From Anniella stebbinsi (taxonomy: Eukaryota > Chordata > Lepidosauria > Squamata > Anniellidae), in NCBI GenBank assembly GCA_029215795.1, contig JARDYH010000002.1, positions 62,101,001 to 62,165,000 of the forward strand: a stretch of 64,000 bases of DNA, read 5' to 3'. Both the position numbers and the translations under genes were made by a program. Positions within the stretch are counted from its first letter, which is position 1, and every line of letters starts with the position of its first letter. Positions 47,491 through 56,906 of the stretch are shown piece after piece. Below the pieces are notes generated by a model that saw only the letters and a list, made by a program, of their open reading frames with translations, ran no database searches and was not told the DNA's origin.

Positions 47491-47877
47491 TTTGAGATGA
47501 CAAGTCCCAGCATTCCTGACCATGGGACATACTGACTTGCAATGATGGGAGTTGTAGTCCAACACCTTTGGAGGGCACCAGGTTGGGGAAGGGCTGCTCT
47601 AAACAAAAAAAGAGAAGTAGGTGGCCCTAAGTTGTTCGTGATCAGTTTTCCACAACCCCACAGTCACCTCTGCATATCATATTCTCCACCCTGTCCTCAT
47701 GGTTTATCTGCTTTGGGAGAATGAGAATTTCACTTGCACTTTCTGCCTCCTTAGGGAGGATGTGGCGTTAAGGCATGGGAGCCTTAACTCCCAATTTCCC
47801 TGCTTTTTGGTGCTTGGTTGGAATCTGTAGAGCCTTAACATTGTTTTTGTAAACCGTAGGTTTTTTGTTTAATGAAT
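47491..47877 (-). repeat. Long inverted repeat, right arm
   Basis: The reverse complement of 44158-44543 with very few differences (for example one CCCAAG/CCCATG change and a small insertion near GTGACTG-TGG). It ends 'gttttttgtttaatgaat'. Confidence 0.92.
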
Positions 47878-49814
47878 ACTAATCTTTTCCAATCTAGATC
47901 TTGTCTTGCAAATACTAACTGATCACTCTTGACAGGGAGCACCACCACCAATCAAGCCAATACTTACCTAGCTGTGTTCCAGTCGTTGTCTATATGCATT
48001 CTTATACAACATATTAGAAATTGTCTAATGCTAAGTAAGACTAATGGTCAACTGAACTCAATGCTGACAAGACAGACAACGTTCTAGGAACACACAGAAA
48101 GGTCATTTCTGGGACTGCTACATGAGTTCTTCTAATTGGCCTCAGTTTCATATATGCAAAGACTATACTCAGCTACTGGGTCCAGGCCCCACTTATTTCA
48201 ATGAGTCTACTCTATGAAGGACTAACATTAGATACAACCCATAATTCCCACTTCAAATAAGAGGATTGTGGCCATTACAGTAAGAAATCCTTGGTACTCT
48301 TTATTATGCACCTGTGCAATGCCTAAGTAATTAGAAATGCAAATCAGTCATACACAATCTATATCAATATAATCAAGCTCTGAAGATGCCTTTAGTTTAA
48401 TTCCTCAAAAGGAATTAAATGAATTCTCCCCAAACAATTTAAATTTAGTATATTTTGAAAATTGTGATTCAGTGTAGTAGTATTTTTCAAACATTGCCTT
48501 TTTCAACTTCAATTTAAAAATGCAAGATTGTCAAATTGTTAAATTGATTTAGAAGCCTGCATCATATGAAATCAGATTTATGACAACATATATATAAAGA
48601 GGAAACTGAATGCAGCTAGAGCATTGAATGACAAGGGTTTTGAAAATGTTATCAATACATAGTTGCTATTGTTCTTAGAGATGCTCTACATATTATGCTG
48701 TTAAGCCTTCAGTTATGAATTGGGAAAGTTAAATCAACACTACAGAGGGAGACAGAATACATTGGTGACAAAATGAGGGCCTGGTTCACTGAAACTGATG
48801 CATGTTAAAAGAGTAACATTTTACTGTTTTGTCCTTCAGTCCTTGTGCCTGTGTATTTGACTTTTTGACAGAACAGGTGTTCTGAATGGTTGGCATGCTT
48901 ACTTTGCATATGGGAAACCATTGTGCACCAAAGGTCTCAGCCTTTTCATTTTTGTCACCTGTTTTGTAAATGAGTACAGGAGTTTATCTGCCAGGGTGCA
49001 GATGCCAAAAAAACAGAGACCACGGAATGAGCAAGGAAGGATATACAATAGGCAAAAATATCTAAGAAGAGAAAACCACTTATTTGCTTGGCATCTGGGG
49101 ACATACTGTGGCATTTTCCTCCATCACTTAATTATGTATTTTATTTGTTTCAAGTAAGTAAGCCAAATGAACTATTTAAATTTTAGTTGAAACAATTTCC
49201 TTCTCATGTAAAAATGACTCCTTTTTACATGGTTATACTGGAGAGCAATAATAGTAATAATGTGTATAAAATCTGACTTTGTAATAATACAAAGTAATAC
49301 ATCACTGATGTGAAAAGAGGACTGGGGCATCTTTTCTTTTATATTTTTATCACTTGAAAGTGGCCAAGGCAGAGATCAAATATGATGAAGGAGCTAAATG
49401 TATAACTGCCTTGATTGAGGCGTTTTCTGTTTGTGCCACATCAGTCTTTTTGCCATGGTGTGACAGTACTGCTAACAGGCCAATATCCCACCCACTCAGA
49501 TATTCCTGAGGGAATTGCTATGTTGTCCACCAATCCTTTTTTAAAAACAGGCCACAGATGTGCTTTAGCACTGGGCAATGAGTGAACCGCTTCCAAATGA
49601 ATAAATAAAACTAAAGCAAAAATTTACAAACATGGGAGGGGAGATAGCACTGCTGCTGGAGTATGCTGCCAGCATTTCTGTGCTAGCTCTTTATGGCAGG
49701 AGCACTGTAAAGTATCCATGGATACTTTAAAAGGAGTTTTCAAAATGAAGGCACAGGCGCCTGGGATAAAGTGAAAGAGTTGTGTTAACCTGTCTTAATT
49801 GTGTTCCCACCCAC

Positions 49815-50165
49815 AAACAAACAAAAAAAGAAATGGGTTGGATCCAGCATTTACCTCCTGTGGATGGAATGGCTCATTCTATCCACAGAAGACTTATGAT
49901 CCAGCGGGGTATTTCTGCTGGCGGAATTTGGGGAAGATGAGATTTTCCTCAATATCACTCCCCGCAGCAGCCCCCAACATCCCCTGAAAGTTTGTTTTGG
50001 AGTGTTGGTGGAGCCTCCAAAATAGAGGGGGGGGGGGTTCTGGGGGCTGCAGAGGGAAGGGGAAATTGCCTACCCACTTTCCACCAACAGAAGTGTTCTG
50101 AGTGGAATTCTGCCCAGGGGATGCTACCACTGGTGCAAAGAAATGCGGGATATCACCCATTCGGT
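49815..50165. mobile_element. Palindromic DNA element (GGGTTGGATCCAGCATT ends)
   Basis: 'gggttggatccagcattta' at the left is mirrored by 'aaatgcgggatatcaccca' at the right. The interior is GC-richer than its flanks and has a G-rich tract (50026-50037). It resembles 17431-17657 in style. Confidence 0.65.
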
Positions 50166-50354
50166 GCTGTAGAACTCATATTGCACGCAGCAAGCACAAT
50201 AGCAACACACATGTTATCTGGGAGGAAATGTTGCATCTTCCCAAGCACAACATATTACCCTCGGAGTGCAATAATATGATTTCCCTGGAGCAGATGAGCA
50301 CCTTTGAGGGGAAAACTTGCAGATGCTGCACAACGGAAAATTATGCTGTCTATT

Positions 50355-50540
50355 GCCAGATCTACACCAAGCAGGATCTTGCACTATGAAAGTGGTATGA
50401 AAGAGGTATATAAAAGGCAGGAGCCACACCACTGCTTTATATATAGTGGTACTGAAGTGCACTGACAACTGTTGGGGCCCATAGACACATGCCGTATACC
50501 ACTTTCATAGTGCTATATCCTGCTTGGTGTAGATCTGGCC
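50355..50540. mobile_element. 186-bp palindromic MITE (GCCAGATCTACACCAAGC ends)
   Basis: Left GCCAGATCTACACCAAGCAG and right CTGCTTGGTGTAGATCTGGC are exact inverted repeats of 20 bp. The homology extends inward through CACTATGAAAGTGGTAT on both arms. It is non-coding. Confidence 0.9.
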
Positions 50541-50881
50541 TAAGTCCCTCGATTACTCCTGAAACTGTGGTCATGAAGCTATGAAGGGAACATGATCTTC
50601 TCTCCCACCCCTTTTCAAAACCTAATGTTCTGATAATGCTTCAATTTCAGCTATATCTTTTGGACTTATAATATGGAAATCCTCTCTTTCATAATTTTCA
50701 GAGCAGAAGTTCTATATAAAAATGAAACACTGTCCCCCACGCAAAGCAAAGGTCAGTAATCTCCCCATTGGTCTTCCTGTGTTTTCATAATTATAGTTGC
50801 AAACAAATGTCACTTGCAAATGTTATAAGCCCAGATGGAAAACAAGTTTTGGAAAAAAATATGTTTGTTTTACTAACAAAG

Positions 50882-50970
50882 GTAGCAATCCTATACCAGG
50901 GAGTAAGTATACTTACCAGGGAGTAAGCCACTGAACTCCATGGGATTTACTTCTAGTAGACATGCATAGA
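50882..50970. mobile_element. GCAATCCTATAC short element, split by the DIRS insertion
   Basis: 'gtagcaatcctataccaggg', then 'gccactgaactccatgggat' and 'agtagacatgcatag' follow the squamate consensus, which would continue 'gattgca'. Here the DIRS element takes over at that point, and 'ctgcctgaaaatg' resumes on the far side. Confidence 0.6.
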
Positions 50971-51022
50971 AATGCAGGTTGCTTACCTGTAACTGTAGTT
51001 CTTCGAGTGGTCATCTGTGCAG

Positions 51023-51160
51023 TCACACATATGGGCTCGCGCCGACGCCGAGCCTACTTCCGGGAAACTTCAATAGCTAGATAGAGTTTTGGCGGGAACC
51101 CCTCCCCCCACCATCCTATCGCGCATGCTCAGGGTTCCCGCTCTAACTTACCTCAGTTCT
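51023..51160 (+). repeat. DIRS inverted terminal repeat, downstream copy
   Basis: This 138-bp segment, from TCACACATATGGGCTCGCGC to TTACCTCAGTTCT, matches the reverse complement of 56769-56906 at every base I compared. It contains a GC-rich core (GCGCCGACGCCGAGCC) and a C-rich tract. Beyond it, 50971-51022 is a unique terminal extension copied in the internal complementary region. Confidence 0.93.
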
Positions 51161-51273
51161 CTGAGACCGCTTGGCCTCGCAACTAAGGCATTAAGTATAC
51201 CAATGTACAAAACGAGCATGGCGACACAACTTGACGTCACAACAGCGATGCCAAGAGGGGATGGTGGGTGGGT

Positions 51274-51367
51274 TGTGTGACTGCACAGATGACCACTCGA
51301 AGAACTACAGTTACAGGTAAGCAACCTGCATTTCTTCTTCGTGGTCTCTGTGCATCACACATATGGG
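51274..51367. repeat. DIRS internal complementary region (circular junction)
   Basis: The first part (to about 51335) is the reverse complement of the element's left end (GTAAGCAACCTGCATTTCT here, AGAAATGCAGGTTGCTTAC at 50969). The second part (from about 51332) is the reverse complement of the right end (TTCTTCTTCGTGGTCTCTGT here, ACAGAGACCACGAAGAAGAA at 56910). Joining both ends at this site is how DIRS elements template completion of the circular intermediate. Confidence 0.93.
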
Positions 51368-51414
51368 CGAATAACAAGCAAGACTTACCGGAGGTGGGTA
51401 GGCACGCTGTTTGG

Positions 51415-52713
51415 TCATTGACAAATCGAGGAGAGGACTGCTCTTCCAAAAGAAGCGTCCCGTCTAGCTCTCACATCTAGGCGATAATGCTTTACAAACG
51501 TGGAAGCATTAGTCCAGGTGGCTGCTTTACAGAGATCAGTCAGCGAAGCTCCATGCAGCAAGGCCGAAGATGTTGCCTGAGCCCTAACGGAATGCGCTGT
51601 CAAACGAAACGGTGGTTCTTGCTTTGCTATCTGGTAGGCCAGTGCAATGGTGTCTACAACCCACTTGGATATGCGCTGCGGAGAAACCTGCAGCCCTTTA
51701 GACACTCCTCCATAACAAATAAACAACTTGCGAGATTTTCTAAAATCCTCTGTCCTGGACTTATAGAAAGCTAGCGATCTCCTGACATCTAACGTATGTA
51801 ACGTTGAAGATAAAGGGTCTGACGAGGGCTTGAAGAATGTTGGTAAAACGATATCCTGCCCCACGTGGAATACTGAGGAAACTTTAGGAACAAACATAGG
51901 GTCTGGCCTCAGCACCACCTTATCCCGAAAAAACTGCAAGTAGGGAGGGTCTATAAGTAGCGCTGCCAACTCCGAAACACGTCTAGCGGACGTGATAGCA
52001 ACCAGAAATACAGTTTTAAGTGTTAACAATCGAATATCTGTCGTGGCTAACGGCTCAAAGGGTTTTGACGTGAGGGCTGTGAGAACTAATGATAGACTCC
52101 ACTGTGGGACTACCGGGCGGACAGTGGGAAACAAATTATTTAAGCCTTTCAAAAACGCCCGTGCCATGGGATGTGTAAATACTGAAAATCCGCCCACTAA
52201 CCCATGGTTGGCCGCAATGGCGGATAGGTACACCCGAATGGATGCCGGCTTTAGCCCTTTCGAGTGCAACGAATAAAGGAAAGAAACGATGTTGGGTAAG
52301 CCCGCTGTCAAAGGGTCAAAGTCATTGAGCCGCGCATAATCCTGGAAGCGCTTCCATTTGCTATTGTATGATAGCCTAGTGGATGGCTTACGTGCTGCCT
52401 CTAAAATAACTTTTACTCCTTCTGATAAGGTAAGGTCTTTCCAAGACGCCGGATTCTCCACGCTGTTAGGTGTAGAGCGCGTATATCGGGATGCAGGATT
52501 TTCCCGTTCTCCCGTGACAGGAGGTCGGGAAGATGCGGTAGGTGCCAAACCTCTGATCTCGCCAGTCTGAGTAGCGACGTGAACCAAGGCTGCCTTGGCC
52601 ACCACGGGGCTATCATTATAGCGTTTGAATCGCTGCGTTTGATGTTGGCTACCGTCCAGGCCAGTAGTGGAAACGGTGGGAATATATAAAGGAGACCTCT
52701 CGACCAGTCCCAT
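51415..52713 (-). CDS. DIRS tyrosine recombinase (integrase)
   Basis: This ORF encodes the tyrosine recombinase that would join the circular DNA copy to the chromosome. Counting from the ATG at 52713 the product has 432 residues. An N-terminal SAM-like arm-binding region spans about 92-190 (VKVILEAARKPSTRLSYNSK; FLYSLHSKGLKPASIRVYLS). In the catalytic domain SARRVSELAAL carries the first arginine (about 244-245). AHSVRAQ supplies His 374 and Arg 377, and VKHYRLD supplies the nucleophile Tyr 410. All four key residues are present. It overlaps the RT ORF by about 300 nt in another frame. The same frame stays open upstream to 54270, so the start is uncertain. How it is expressed (spliced RNA, reinitiation or frameshift) cannot be told from the sequence. 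Confidence 0.92.
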   Translation of the reverse strand: MGLVERSPLYIPTVSTTGLDGSQHQTQRFKRYNDSPVVAKAALVHVATQTGEIRGLAPTASSRPPVTGERENPASRYTRSTPNSVENPASWKDLTLSEGVKVILEAARKPSTRLSYNSKWKRFQDYARLNDFDPLTAGLPNIVSFLYSLHSKGLKPASIRVYLSAIAANHGLVGGFSVFTHPMARAFLKGLNNLFPTVRPVVPQWSLSLVLTALTSKPFEPLATTDIRLLTLKTVFLVAITSARRVSELAALLIDPPYLQFFRDKVVLRPDPMFVPKVSSVFHVGQDIVLPTFFKPSSDPLSSTLHTLDVRRSLAFYKSRTEDFRKSRKLFICYGGVSKGLQVSPQRISKWVVDTIALAYQIAKQEPPFRLTAHSVRAQATSSALLHGASLTDLCKAATWTNASTFVKHYRLDVRARRDASFGRAVLSSICQ

Positions 52714-54326
52714 TGGCTGGCATCCCCCAACGACGCCTCCCCTATGCCTGCTCTGGAGCAGTACGCTGGACACACTGCGTTGGTAGCCGTGGCAAAAAGA
52801 TCGACGTCGGGGTATCCCCAACGAGCAAGTAGGCGACCCAGGACACGAGGGGAGAGCTCCCATTCGTGGGTGTTGTTGAAAGACCTGCTGAGCTCGTCCG
52901 CTATGGTATTCTCGGTTCCTGCAATGTGCAGCGCAGATAGGATCATGTTGTGGGAAATGGCCCAGTGCAGAATGTCCATGACAAGATGAAGGAGGTGATG
53001 CGATCGCGTCCCTCCCTCCTTGTTCAGATACCACACGACCGTGGTATTGTCCGTAACGATTTGGACATGGTGCCCTTTTAGTTGAGGAGAGAAAGCGTGT
53101 AGAGCCTTTTTCACTGCCAGAAGTTCCAATATGTTTATATGTAGGCGAGCTTCTGAAGGTGACCATCTTCCTTGTGCTACTAGATTGTCGTGGTGAGCAC
53201 CCCACCCTGCTAGCGATGCATCGGTTGTAACTATGCGAGACGGCCTTCGAGCTACAAATGGCATGCCCCGAGAAAGATTGTGCCCGTCCGTCCACCAGCG
53301 GAGCGAACTCTTTACGGTCAGCGGAATGGTAAGTATCAACTTGTGTGGGTTTTGCAGAGAGGAGTAATGCCTGAGCAAGAACTGTTGGAGAGGCCGCATG
53401 CGAAGTCGTGCCCAATTTACGACAAACACGCTGGCCGCCATTAACCCCAACAGCCTTAAAATCTGGAAAGCCGAAATCCGGTGCCGGGATCTCAGCCTTG
53501 TTGCCAGCTGTCGTAGGACTGTAGCTCTGTCTACCGGAAGAAACGCTTTCCCCATCGTGGAATCTAGGATAACTCCTATGAATTGTATTCGATGCGATGG
53601 CTGAGTGATGGACTTTTTGTAATTTATTTGCAGACCCAGAGACGAGAGAAGAGTGACAACCTTGTGGACATCGGCCAGCGCCTGGGTTCTGGTGGTGGAG
53701 ACGATTAGCCAATCGTCCAGGTACGGGTATACATCGATGTTGTTTGACCGAAGGTGTGCGCACACTGCCGACATGCACTTGGTGAACACCCTTGGCGCTG
53801 ACTTTAGGCCGAAAGGAAGGACTGAGAACTGGTACGCCTGGCTTCCTATGACAAACCTCAGGTAGTGCCGGTGTGAAGGATGAATAGCGATGTGAAAATA
53901 AGCATCCTTCAAGTCTATTAGAGTGAACCAGTTGCCGTTTCTTAGCATGGGAAGAACTGATGCGAGGGTAATCATTCGAAACTTCCTGGGTTGTATAAAC
54001 TTGTTCAAAGCTCTGAGATCCATAATGGGACGAAGTCCCCCGTCCCTTTTTGGTATCGTAAAATACCGGGAGTAAAACCCGGCACGCAGATGGCATGTCT
54101 TCACCTTCGTGACAGCTCCCTTGCGAAGCAGATTGGCGGATTCCTGCGCGAGAGCTAATGATGGTGGCGTGGACTTTATGATACCAAGCGGAGGAGGGAC
54201 TACGAATTCCATTCTGTAACCCTCTGCAATGATGTTCAACACCCAAGCATCTGTTGTTATTGACGCCCAAGTGTGCAGAAAAGGTTGGAGCCTGTTTGCT
54301 GGGTCGTCTAGCATGGACGGCGTCAA
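52413..54326 (-). CDS. DIRS reverse transcriptase / RNase H / methyltransferase-like ORF
   Basis: This ORF encodes the polymerase that copies the element's RNA. Numbering from the first sense codon after the Gag stop (a TTG), it has 637 residues; the first ATG is codon 5 (54314). The reverse transcriptase has GGLRPIMDLRALN (about 96-108), LIDLKDAYFHI with Asp 138, LPFGLKSAPRVF (about 170-181) and the YLDD box (202-205). RNase H follows, with TDAS (Asp 369), ELLAV (Glu 401), TDNTTV (Asp 426) and ADELSR (Asp 477). The C-terminal region (about 490-620, with DVDLFATATNAVCP and PPFPLL) matches the methyltransferase-like domain found in DIRS elements. It starts 1 nt after the Gag stop in another frame, and overlaps the recombinase ORF at its 3' end. 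No break is seen. Confidence 0.94.
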   Translation of the reverse strand: MTPSMLDDPANRLQPFLHTWASITTDAWVLNIIAEGYRMEFVVPPPLGIIKSTPPSLALAQESANLLRKGAVTKVKTCHLRAGFYSRYFTIPKRDGGLRPIMDLRALNKFIQPRKFRMITLASVLPMLRNGNWFTLIDLKDAYFHIAIHPSHRHYLRFVIGSQAYQFSVLPFGLKSAPRVFTKCMSAVCAHLRSNNIDVYPYLDDWLIVSTTRTQALADVHKVVTLLSSLGLQINYKKSITQPSHRIQFIGVILDSTMGKAFLPVDRATVLRQLATRLRSRHRISAFQILRLLGLMAASVFVVNWARLRMRPLQQFLLRHYSSLQNPHKLILTIPLTVKSSLRWWTDGHNLSRGMPFVARRPSRIVTTDASLAGWGAHHDNLVAQGRWSPSEARLHINILELLAVKKALHAFSPQLKGHHVQIVTDNTTVVWYLNKEGGTRSHHLLHLVMDILHWAISHNMILSALHIAGTENTIADELSRSFNNTHEWELSPRVLGRLLARWGYPDVDLFATATNAVCPAYCSRAGIGEASLGDASQWDWSRGLLYIFPPFPLLAWTVANIKRSDSNAIMIAPWWPRQPWFTSLLRLARSEVWHLPHLPDLLSRENGKILHPDIRALHLTAWRIRRLGKTLPYQKE

Positions 54327-54327
54327 G

Positions 54328-56526
54328 TCAAAGACGACGCTTGTGCGGTGGTGGCTGTTTATTGCGTTGTTGGAACCGGTTCGACGATTTTCGTTGCTGA
54401 TACGACTGGGCCGAGGCAGATTGATAGCGCTGGCCTCTATCTTGTTGTTGCTGCGGCTTGTATGGAACTGGTCTGTACCATTTACGTTGCCTATATGGCT
54501 GCTGGGTTGGTTGGAATCCCATTTTCTTAGCCGTCATCCTGGCTTTGTGCAGGGTATCCATTGCAGCGTCCGTTTCTGAATTGAAAAGACCTTCTCCATC
54601 AAATGGAAGGTCTTCAATACGATTTTTCGTTTCTTGTGGCAGCGCTGCAGAGCGCAGCCACGCGTGACGGCGTAATGCCACCGCTCCGACCATTGCCTTG
54701 GAGACGCAGTCCGTTAGATGGCGTGCTGTTGTTAACTCCTGCTTCGATAATCTGACGGCTTCTGATTGAAAAACGCGAGCAAGTTCCCGTTGATCATCGG
54801 GGAGATAGTCGGTTAGCGATGAAATTTTCTCCCAAAGAAACAGCTGGTAGCGCGCCATCAAAGCCATATAATTGGTGACTTTTATGCCCAATGATGTAGA
54901 CGCGTAAATGCGTCGCCCATAAGAGTCTAATTTCCGACCCTCCTTGTCCGTGGGGGCGGAATGCGTTCTGCCAGATCTGCTCTGCGCCGCCTCGACCACA
55001 ACCGAGTTCGGCTTGGGATGCTGGAATAAAAAAGGTGCCTGCGCTTGCTTTACTTTATAGATTGCATCCAATCTTTTTGAAGTCGGGCCAACAGTGGCAG
55101 GGTGTTCCCAAGACTGCTTTAATGTCTTTAAAAGGGCTTTCACCATAGGCAAGGTTAATTGAGGGGACGGTTCAGCATACATGACATCGTAAATGCCATC
55201 GTCCGAGTCGTCAATAGGTTGCTGACAGTCAATATTGAGGGACTGAGCAAGCCTTTGCATTTGCTCCGAAAAACTGCCCATTTCCATCGTCGGTGACGCT
55301 CTGTCCTCTGTACCGACCGTGTCTAACGGAGACGGTTCTGAGGGGCGTGGCGATGGTTCCGAGGAGGAATCAGAAACATAGTCTTCAAAGGACTGCGACG
55401 GCTCTCGGTGTCGAACAGCAGGCGGAGCTCGATCCCAAGCCGGAGGCGCCACCGCTGTCGAGTGTTCTCGCCGTCGAAGGTTTTGCTGGATCAGCGAAGT
55501 CGTTCTACGCGGAGGGACTGGTGGAGGAGAGTGTACTTCTTGGAGCCCCCGAGGGGATTGCCCCTGTCGAAGCCGCCTTCCAGTGTACGGGTCATATCGG
55601 TATCGACCGTGCTCCGATGGACGAGAGCGGTCAGAGCAAACGTCCCAGTCGCAGGATCTTGATCGGGACCGAGACATCGACGTCGAGGACCGGCGTCGAG
55701 ACCGTTGAGATTGACGGCGATGACTTTCCCGTTGTGTCGGTTGCGGTGGTTCCGGCGGTACCGAGCGCTCGGTATCGGACGCAATAAGAATAGGTCCTGG
55801 AGACGGTAGCGAAAGCGCCGGCGATAAGGGCGCTGGTTGATGGTGCGGCGGCATCCCCGGGGTTGGAGGCGTGCGTAGCAACGACGACACCGACGGGGTA
55901 CGTCTTTTCGACGTCGATGCAGTCGGAGAGGGTTCTGCTCGTTGAGACGACTGCGAGGCTGACCCTATAGATAGCGTACGGTGCTTCGATGTCGAAGACT
56001 GTGTCGGCGCCGAAGCTGATTTATGTACCATCGCCACCACTTTCACTGTCGAGGGCGGTACCGATGCGGGGCGCGACACCGACTTTTTCACGGCCGACGG
56101 TTTCGAAGACGGTCGCGTCTTCGTTGTCGACGGGAGCGTTTTTGAAGATTTCGACTTTTTCGTCTTTTTAGCCGGAGGAGGAGACGAGGAGGGTGAAAAA
56201 CCTGATAATGATGCCGGCGCCTCTGCCCGAGTCTGGGGGGAAGCCGGAGATGCTGGGATCGAGAGGCTTCGGCTCTCCCCAGAATTCGCTCCCTGCATTG
56301 CTGGTGGCCGGGGCTGATCCACAGCGGAAAGAGCCTTAGACCACAAAAGGCTGCGGAGTCGGTCAGCTCTGTTTCTTCTAGTTTGCCTGGAAAAGCGCAT
56401 ACAGTGCGCACAGGAATCAACGATATGGGTCTCACCCAGGCAAAACAGGCAGAGCGCGTGGCCGTCGGTGAGGCCGATTTTTGCCCTACACCGGGAGCAC
56501 CGCTTGAATAGTGCGGTTTTCGCCAT
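54328..56526 (-). CDS. DIRS Gag-like protein (ORF1)
   Basis: This 732-residue ORF is the presumed RNA-binding structural protein of the element. It starts at a genuine ATG (56526) and ends in TGA at 54328. The N-terminus has a cysteine/histidine cluster: Cys10, Cys13, His23, Cys26, Cys29, His34, Cys39, Cys42, in the context GHALCLFCLGETH, typical of DIRS ORF1. Residues about 90-400 are low-complexity and rich in Ser, Pro, Arg and Lys, with an SR-type stretch (RRQSQRSRRRSSTSMSRSRS). The C-terminal third (from about 470) is globular and carries the family's conserved body, followed by a basic, glutamine-rich tail. The DNA in this ORF is rich in CpG compared with the flanking intron, consistent with a recent arrival. 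Confidence 0.88.
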   Translation of the reverse strand: MAKTALFKRCSRCRAKIGLTDGHALCLFCLGETHIVDSCAHCMRFSRQTRRNRADRLRSLLWSKALSAVDQPRPPAMQGANSGESRSLSIPASPASPQTRAEAPASLSGFSPSSSPPPAKKTKKSKSSKTLPSTTKTRPSSKPSAVKKSVSRPASVPPSTVKVVAMVHKSASAPTQSSTSKHRTLSIGSASQSSQRAEPSPTASTSKRRTPSVSSLLRTPPTPGMPPHHQPAPLSPALSLPSPGPILIASDTERSVPPEPPQPTQRESHRRQSQRSRRRSSTSMSRSRSRSCDWDVCSDRSRPSEHGRYRYDPYTGRRLRQGQSPRGLQEVHSPPPVPPRRTTSLIQQNLRRREHSTAVAPPAWDRAPPAVRHREPSQSFEDYVSDSSSEPSPRPSEPSPLDTVGTEDRASPTMEMGSFSEQMQRLAQSLNIDCQQPIDDSDDGIYDVMYAEPSPQLTLPMVKALLKTLKQSWEHPATVGPTSKRLDAIYKVKQAQAPFLFQHPKPNSVVVEAAQSRSGRTHSAPTDKEGRKLDSYGRRIYASTSLGIKVTNYMALMARYQLFLWEKISSLTDYLPDDQRELARVFQSEAVRLSKQELTTARHLTDCVSKAMVGAVALRRHAWLRSAALPQETKNRIEDLPFDGEGLFNSETDAAMDTLHKARMTAKKMGFQPTQQPYRQRKWYRPVPYKPQQQQDRGQRYQSASAQSYQQRKSSNRFQQRNKQPPPHKRRL

Positions 56527-56607
56527 AAGATGGCGAAACTGCGTTGGCAGATCAGCTAATCTCCAACGAGAGATATAATTAAGTACTTTATAAAACTGTA
56601 GTAAAAA

Positions 56608-56633
56608 GATTTTTTTTTTTTTTTTTTTTTAAA
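56608..56633. repeat. Poly(T) tract (poly(A) in the DIRS sense strand)
   Basis: About 22 T residues between the Gag start and the upstream inverted terminal repeat. In the element's sense strand it is an A-tract in the 5' leader. The length may vary. Confidence 0.85.
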
Positions 56634-56768
56634 CTAGACCTAACTAATTACGAACAAACAAACAACTACTCTATCTAACTATATTAACTCTATTAAACTA
56701 TTCTTCTTTCACAGGTTCTACAAACCAGACGAAGTCTCCCGCGAGGCTTACAGCGAAGCGGTCGAAGA

Positions 56769-56906
56769 AGAACTGAGGTAAGTTAGAGCGGGAACCCTGA
56801 GCATGCGCGATAGGATGGTGGGGGGAGGGGTTCCCGCCAAAACTCTATCTAGCTATTGAAGTTTCCCGGAAGTAGGCTCGGCGTCGGCGCGAGCCCATAT
56901 GTGTGA
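56769..56906 (-). repeat. DIRS inverted terminal repeat, upstream copy
   Basis: The partner of 51023-51160. It precedes the Gag ORF on the minus strand and probably contains the element's promoter, as is usual for DIRS terminal repeats. The unique terminal extension 56907-56929 is copied in the internal complementary region. Confidence 0.92.

Noticed and set aside
51415..54270. A single 951-residue protein
   Set aside because: Only the last 340 or so residues show recombinase features. The first two thirds are an out-of-frame reading of the RT ORF with no recognisable domain.
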